Positions 59,701 through 64,000 of a DNA stretch of 64,000 bases are shown here, in pieces. The position numbers were made by a program, and so were the translations under genes. Each line of letters opens with the position of its first letter. Within the stretch, counting starts at the first letter, position 1. The stretch is from Asterias rubens (lineage: Eukaryota > Echinodermata > Asteroidea > Forcipulatida > Asteriidae). The DNA is taken from assembly GCF_902459465.1 (NCBI RefSeq), contig NC_047064.1, positions 7,962,762-8,026,761 on the forward strand. The letters run 5' to 3'. Under the pieces are notes generated by a model. The model saw nothing but the letters and a program-made list of their open reading frames with translations. It had not been told where the DNA came from and did not search any database.

Positions 59701-62700
59701 CCCCAGGCATATTCCCCATGTGTGTCCTTGAGCAAACTACTTCTAGTTAGTTTTTTTTTTAGGATAGGCAGACTGGTTTGTAGTGCTCGTCAAAGCCATT
59801 ACACACTTTCGGAACAGAAAAACAAACACAAGTTCACAGAATAAAAAAAAAAAAAAAAAAGGGTTTACAGAAGGTAATGGTGAAGACTTCTCTTGAAATA
59901 TTATTCCATGAAATGCTTTACTTTTTGAGAAAACATTAAAACAATTATCAATTCTCGATATCGAGAATTACGGTTTTATTGTAAACACATGTCATGACAC
60001 GGCGAAACGTGCGGCAACGAGGGTGGGTTTTCTCGTTATTTTCTCCCGACGCCGATGACCGATTGAGCCTAAATTTCCACAGGTTTTTAATTTATATACA
60101 AGCTGTAAACCACGAAGTGTGAGCCCTGACAATAGTGTTTACCGAAAGTGTCCAATGGCTTTAAAGAACATAAAACATTTATCGTGGACGAGTCGGGTTT
60201 GCTTCAGTGTTGCTGGCACCTTTATCTACAGGTTTCCTCGGGCTCTCCATTTGAGGCAACCTTTGTTTCATTTACAGACTAAACAAAATTGGTCTATTTA
60301 GAAACCCACTATAATGTGGGAATACAAATATTAGTTAATATCAAACTCACAAACCACAAGAATTGTTATTATACTCTCCAAACAACCATGCGAATATTAT
60401 CATAAAAGGGTTTCGACAATTTCGTGGATTAGAATAAATTACTACGATTTGATATCGCTCGGTTGCGTTTTGATCGTGATTCGACTTTTCTTTGGCGATC
60501 TGTTGACAATTATGAGTAAATTTGTTTAACCTTCTGATATGAAAATATTATGAGTTATTAACAAATATTATGAGGAGAGAAGGACCTCGTTGTTATAGTT
60601 CAGTTGTACTTTTGATGTAGCTTAGATAATAAAATAATTTGAAAGCAACAACATTGTGGAAAAAGGGTGTTTTTATAATTTAATCCTTATACTCTTGCAA
60701 CTTCAAAATGTTCACAGATTTGTTTGTGTTGGGAAACACCAAGTGAGAATACTTGTCTTCACTAAAGGTGTCCAGTGCCTTTAATACACAGGTTGTCTAT
60801 CAGTCAGTCCAGCTCCTCTTGATTAACATGTGAACTGTTTTAACTGCACTATATGTTGACTGTATACCCACCTGCACTATACTCACACCCTCGGCACACA
60901 TCAACCATAATATGGTGGAATGCACTTATTCTTGAATGTATTCATTAGGAATGTCACTTCAAACTTCAGTAAAATGTTCGTTTTACCCATTCCATTTTTT
61001 TTTAAGGGTACGCACAGCAGTGGTTAAATTGAAAAAAATATTTTTTTCCCTACAGATTTGCGCGTAACTTTACATTACGACCCTTCAGACCGTGTTTGTT
61101 CGCGACGTAGCGGGAGGACCGTGCAGTTTTGGGGGTGTTTGTGTTGATTATTCTGCTGTACTTTCGAATTATCTATCCGGCCTTATGCAGTTTGAAGTAG
61201 CGGACGGTTTCGGGCGCTTTTCGGTGATCAACTCGACCGATCCGGGGCAATGTGTTTCTTTAATGTTTTTCTGTCACAAATTTGTTGCCTGTGTGTTTAT
61301 ACATTTGATATTTCATTTTTTTTTATTTTTACATAGTAATGTTTTTAATGACTATTTTGTAAACTGTTCATTTTGGCTTTTAGCCGCTGTATTGCAGTGT
61401 TTTAATAAATAAACCACGAATACAAATAATAATAAAGTCATGGTGGAAAACCAAGTTGTTGCTTTTTTATTGCAAGCGAGTTCTCGATAATTCTAAAATT
61501 GTAATAGGGGGGGGGTAAGTACGTTTCCGCTTGTTTCACGTTACTCAAAATTACAGATTAAGCCTTCTTCTTCCATAAGAGAACAGTCCACCTTCAGTAA
61601 AGATGTTAACTTATCATAACAAAAAATAAAAAAATGGAATGGGTAAAACGAACATTTTACTGAAGTTTGAAGTGACATTCCTAATGAATACATTCAAGAA
61701 TAAGTGCATTCCACCATATTATGGTTGATGTGTGCCGAGGGTGTGAGTATAGTGCAGGTGGGTATACAGTCAACATGGAGTGCAGTTAAAACAGTTCACA
61801 TGTTAATCAAGAGGAGCTGGACTGACTGATAGACAACCTGTGTATTAAAGGCACTGGACACCTTTAGTGAAGACAAGTATTCTCACTTGGTGTTTCCCAA
61901 CACAAACAAATCTATGAACATTTTGAAGTTGCAAGAGAATAAGGATTAAATTATAAAAACACCCTTTTTCCACAATGTTGATGTTGTTGCTTTCAAATTA
62001 TTTTATTATCTAAGCTACATCAAAAGTACAACTGAACTATAACAACGAGGTCCTTCTCTCCTCATAATATTTGTTAATAACTCATAATATTTTCATATCA
62101 GAAGGTTAAACAAATTTACTCATAATTGTCAACAGATTGCCAAAGAAAAGTCGAATCACGATCAAAACGCAACCGAGCGATATCAAATCGTAGTAATTTA
62201 TTCTAATCCACGAACTTGTCGAAACCCTTTTATGATAATATTCGCATGGTTGTTTTGAGAGTATAATAACAATTCTTGTGGATTGTGAGTTTGATACTAA
62301 CTAGTATTTGTATTCCTGACATGTCTTTGGACCACTCGTTGCTGTTCTTTACAATCGACAATTGTTTTACCACACTCATTATCAATTAGGGAAACTGGAA
62401 TGCTTTTCGATTTACTTATTGTCCAATTTTGTTAATAATGATAAAACAAATTATTAATAATAATAATAAATAATGGTCATTCATAATGTGTCATGTCTGT
62501 CTTAAAGGCCGTGTACAGGAGAGAAGCAAAAGCAAGTGGACAATGAGTTTACAATGATTTAAGCACAAAAATAAGTTTTCAAATGAGTTTTGAAGCTGGT
62601 TATTGTAGTGCCTTCTCAGAGACTTTGCAAAGTTGTTGACTTACTTTGTATGCTTTTTATTCTTTTCTTTTTTTCAGTTTGTATGTAACTTTATTTACCC

Positions 62701-64000
62701 GTATTCAGTAGCGCGTTTAGTCATAGCTTGGGTATTTTGATCAGTTACTTTTTTAGTTCTGATACAAATGTTATATTAGAAGCAACAACTTCTTCAGTAA
62801 ATTTCAAATCTCGATGTGCCAACCACACTTGGGCAACATTCCAACAGAAGTTGGGATTGATATTTTGCAGCGTCTTTTAGGGCAAACACTTTGGCAATTT
62901 CCTCATTTGGTTTTACAATTTGCTTCAGTTTGGGCCTCAACTTCGTAAACACCAAATCATTTGCTATACCTCAAAGTTTGAATTCTCCAGCGCTTCAACT
63001 TTCAGTCGTTTTGAGTGTTAATTTTGTTTCTTCTTTGAACTTGACCTGATCTTTCCAGGTGTGCCTCGCTAACAGCCAGGCCCTACGTGATCGGCCGAGG
63101 TACCCTAAGACTGTACAAATGTATTGGAGCGAAGACAGCGTGAATCCAGCCCGGGTAGCATTCATAAACTACATGAAGTGGACAAAAGTCGCGATTATCT
63201 TTGAGGATATTGAGTATTTCCGTCTGGTAAGTTTGAATAAACAAAAAATAAAAACAATTATACAGCGTTCATTATCCTACATTGTACCATTTGGGACTAT
63301 TTTCGAAGTATGAGACCTACTCCTTTCACATAGCACCATGTAATGGTTTACAAGGTCGCTGTGGCGCAATATCCAGCCCATCAAACCAGGGGGGGGGGGC
63401 TGTAAAACCAATAATTGTTTCTGACGTCATAACCAAAACGGTAACTGAGCTCACAACTCGGTTATCGTTCAGTCTAGACAGCAGAACCAACGACCAACAA
63501 CCGAAACAGTTTTTGGTTGGGGTCGCCAATACGCTCTCCAGAAACACCGGGGCGAACCCCATTTCTCTTTTCGGGTTTTGTTTACGGAACCTAAAGCTTT
63601 ACGTCCCATCCGAAGGAAGAAGTATCATATTATAAGTGTCTTTCTCGACTGGTTTTCAAACATACACTCTGCTGATCAGAAACACCCGAGTTTGGGTCCT
63701 GGTGCTCTTTTCCTGCTAGACCATGACACGAATAACCGGATGACACAATATTATTTCGAAATTGGTAAACATTAAACGATTCAGTGAAAAGGCGAAAAGT
63801 CTCGCTTGAACTGCTTGTCGTGGCCGAGCGGAATAAGGACATCGGACTCAAGCTCTGGTGTTTTTGAGCAGCAGACTATGCGTTCGAGTCCCGACATAGA
63901 AACTAAGTTAGATATTTTGACTTGTTTTTTTTTTTACAGAATGTTGAGAACCTCGTTTCGAAGCTGAAGGATGCCAACATCTCTGTGATTGCGACTGAAG
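47494..64000 (+). CDS. GABA-B-like class C GPCR, first four coding exons, continues past the window
   Basis: The joined exons give a signal peptide (MSSIVYFFMFVLLFNNVAFF, cleavage probably near residue 24) and then the N-terminal lobe of a venus-flytrap ligand-binding domain. Key blocks: IPLYIGGFFAFPGDKIFGAL (51-70), HINNLTGILDGYELR (80-94), ALKLLNDLLY, VNEVAAKYNLVQV, RPRYPKTVQMY, NPARVAFINYMKWTKVAIIF and NVENLVSKLKDANISVIATE. The order and spacing match GABA-B receptors (human NPTRVKLFEKWGWKKIATI). Such receptors sit in the plasma membrane and signal through Gi/o, usually as dimers. N-glycosylation sites: N33 and N83. Transmembrane exons lie beyond the window. A natriuretic-peptide-type receptor with the same fold is the main alternative. 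Confidence 0.82.
48190..48445 (-). repeat. tRNA-derived SINE, second family, in receptor intron 1
   Basis: Reverse orientation: GGGATTCAAACCCACGAC, TTGCAATTCTAGAGCAGTGT and GACCACCGAG. A second tail fragment (GGGAAAGTACCGAG) lies at 48370-48450 in plus orientation. Confidence 0.65.
50085..50222 (+). repeat. tRNA-derived SINE, second family, internally deleted
   Basis: TCGGTAGTCTAGTTGGTAAG and AAGGGTCGTGGGTTCGAG join directly to ACAGTGCTAACACAAATCGG, skipping the middle of the element. Confidence 0.65.
51349..51720. mobile_element. MITE family A-related copy in receptor intron 1
   Basis: Ends TTAAAGGGAAGGTACACT and GTGTACCTTCCCTTTAA, with the ACTTCTAGCTAG subfamily centre seen at 13.7 kb. 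Confidence 0.88.
52552..52690. mobile_element. MITE family A fragment at 52.6 kb
   Basis: TAAAGGCACTGGACAAGTGT and TTGTCAAAGACCAGTATTC mark a left end. The match fades after TTGGTCACCGAAG. Confidence 0.7.
53091..53475. mobile_element. MITE family A copy at 53.1 kb
   Basis: TCAAAGACATTGGACACTAT to AGTGTCCACTGCATTTAA, with central GAGACCTCAAATTCTAAATC hairpin. Confidence 0.88.
53667..53948. repeat. Tandem duplication, period 144 bp
   Basis: Units 53667-53810 and 53811-53948 are identical apart from the C-run (17 against 6 Cs) and the following CCA count. Both contain TTGTACTGACTTTTAACTTT and GCTGGAAGTGGCAACTATAG. Confidence 0.95.
54427..54467. repeat. (CCCCCA)n tract, G4-prone on the minus strand
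   Basis: Successive CCCCCA units flanked by longer C-runs. The minus strand reads as G-runs of five or more separated by single T, the pattern of a G-quadruplex former. Confidence 0.85.
54786..55133. mobile_element. MITE family A copy at 54.8 kb (decayed)
   Basis: Opens GAGGCACATTTTGGTTATTG, keeps GGGAGCCGTTTATCACAATG and ends GTGCCTTTAA. The tips are mutated. Confidence 0.75.
55235..55608. mobile_element. TTAA-bounded MITE family B, copy 1
   Basis: TTAAAGCCATTGGACCCTTT opens it; the right end reads GAAAGTGTATAATGGCTTTAA. The interior includes GGTTTACAGAAGGTATTGGT, ACATGTCATGACACGGC and CCGACTCCGATGACCGATTG. Confidence 0.85.
57190..57335. mobile_element. MITE with GGGACT ends, copy 2, next to receptor exon 2
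   Basis: GGGACTCACTAATGGAACGC with GGCAGCAGAC is inverted against GTCTGCTGCCACC and GTTCGAAAAGTCCC. It stops 46 bp before the exon 2 acceptor. Confidence 0.8.
57382..57519 (+). CDS. GABA-B-like receptor exon 2
   Basis: 46 codons, GKPADALKLLNDLLYEGPPV then LMSWGPIFSRQALVVNEVAA and KYNLVQ. Acceptor gtccacag, donor gtgaga, phase 0 at both ends. The exon contains the segment where GABA-B receptors have a GCSS motif; here it reads GPIF. A MITE ends 46 bp upstream of the acceptor. Confidence 0.88.
58151..58536. mobile_element. MITE family A copy at 58.2 kb
   Basis: TTAAAGACAATGGACACTAT to TATTGTCCACTGCCTTTAA. Its terminal TTAA (58533-58536) is also the first four bases of the next family E element. 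Confidence 0.9.
58533..58870. mobile_element. TTAA-bounded MITE family E, copy 2 (decayed)
   Basis: TTAAAGGGACAAGTTGCC opens it and the ACACGGTCGGCCAT core and CTCGAAATTGCG blocks match copy 1. The right end is degraded. Its left TTAA is shared with the preceding family A element. Confidence 0.75.
59008..59370. mobile_element. MITE family A copy at 59.0 kb
   Basis: TTTAAGGCACTGTACACC to TAGTGTCCACTGCATTTAA, diverged inside. It separates two copies of a duplicated segment of about 130 bp. Confidence 0.8.
59790..60165. mobile_element. TTAA-bounded MITE family B, copy 2
   Basis: AAAGCCATTACACACTTTCGG to CCGAAAGTGTCCAATGGCTTTAA. A short palindrome, ATTCTCGATATCGAGAAT, lies at the centre. It sits about 150 bp left of the long inverted repeat. 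Confidence 0.85.
60319..62316. repeat. Long inverted repeat: two arms of about 685 bp
   Basis: The left arm 60319-60999 and the right arm 61628-62316 are near-identical reverse complements. Landmarks GGTTGCGTTTTGATCGTG, TGAGGAGAGAAGGACC and TTTACCCATTCCAT occur in order and inverted. The spacer of about 630 bp is unrelated and contains no gene I recognise. The arms carry a decayed family A MITE (GGCACTGGACACCTTTAG). The structure lies wholly in intron 2 of the receptor gene. Confidence 0.92.
63059..63226 (+). CDS. GABA-B-like receptor exon 3
   Basis: 56 codons beginning VCLANSQALRDRPRYPKTVQ and ending FEDIEYFRL, acceptor ctttccag, donor gtaagt, phase 0. It contains the family's FRT-like segment (here VQMYWSEDSVNP) and the strand MKWTKVAIIF. 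Confidence 0.9.
63816..63896 (+). tRNA. tRNA-Leu(CAA)-like sequence, probably a SINE head
   Basis: An 81-nt stretch folds as a class II tRNA: acceptor strands TGTCGTG and CCCGACA pair at six of seven positions. The D-loop block GGCCGAGCGG, a 5-bp anticodon stem with loop CTCAAGC (anticodon CAA), a long variable arm and a TTCGAGTC T-loop follow. Related but decayed copies occur at 16797 and 15380, so it is most likely a SINE promoter unit rather than a working tRNA. It lies about 43 bp before exon 4. Confidence 0.45.
63940..64000 (+). CDS. GABA-B-like receptor exon 4 (cut by window edge)
   Basis: Encodes NVENLVSKLKDANISVIATE plus one base, after a long pyrimidine tract and acag. It corresponds to the GABA-B TLDDLEERVKEAGIEI helix and strand. 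The exon continues beyond 64000. Confidence 0.85.

Larger units (their letters stand above)
57520..63058 (+). other. Receptor intron 2 (5.5 kb)
   Basis: Bounded by gtgaga and ttccag. It carries family A, B and E MITEs and the long inverted repeat. 57520-58150 and 62317-63058 hold nothing recognisable. Confidence 0.8.

Noticed and set aside
1..64000. CRISPR arrays, operons, prophage or other prokaryotic systems
   Set aside because: No spaced identical short repeats and no dense co-directional genes; splice-bounded exons show that the DNA is eukaryotic.

Overview
The window looks like a piece of an echinoderm nuclear genome, most likely a sea star. It is visibly AT-rich and intron-rich, has no bacterial-style gene packing, and is filled with short inverted-repeat elements, tRNA-derived SINEs and dead non-LTR retrotransposons. 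Its protein-coding content is animal. The species call is inference: it rests on the repeat style and on an intronless TRIM-NHL gene type that is common in echinoderms. No database search was possible, and all alignments were made by eye.

Layout. Positions 1-9.8 kb hold no exon I can defend, only several foldback or MITE elements and SINE pieces; a possible poly(A) signal near 5.8 kb could belong to a gene starting to the left. From 9.8 to 20.9 kb the minus strand carries CDK5RAP3 (C53/LZAP), the ER-associated partner of the UFL1-DDRGK1 UFMylation ligase. I resolved thirteen coding exons, giving 516 residues, by matching splice sites and reading frame; every junction is in phase. Only the short exon with the start codon was not found. 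One intron has a GC donor. A candidate promoter and 5' untranslated exon lie near 23.5 kb.

From 24.6 to 27.4 kb the minus strand holds a broken TRIM-NHL (RING plus beta-propeller) gene. It has a probable internal deletion with a frame change, a stop codon, a poly-isoleucine microsatellite, and a 1.26-kb 5'-truncated LINE inserted in the propeller with a 7-bp target duplication. A second dead LINE (35.9-37.9 kb) sits against MITE sequence. Between 28 and 47 kb I find mostly repeats, a possible dynein heavy-chain relic (32.6 kb) and one unidentified cysteine-rich open frame (38.6-39.3 kb).

From 47.3 kb to the right edge the plus strand carries the first four coding exons of a class C GPCR with a GABA-B-type ligand-binding domain. 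It has a TATA promoter, two upstream ORFs, a signal peptide, and introns of 9.6, 5.5 and 0.7 kb. Its venus-flytrap lobe appears to lack both cysteines of a disulfide conserved in GABA-B receptors, and a GABA-contacting serine. Intron 2 contains the most striking structure in the window, an inverted repeat with arms of about 685 bp separated by about 630 bp.

At least three MITE families here are bounded by TTAA, which suggests mobilisation by a piggyBac-like transposase. I see no operon, CRISPR array, virus or toxin gene. The two intact genes are unrelated in function and point in opposite directions.
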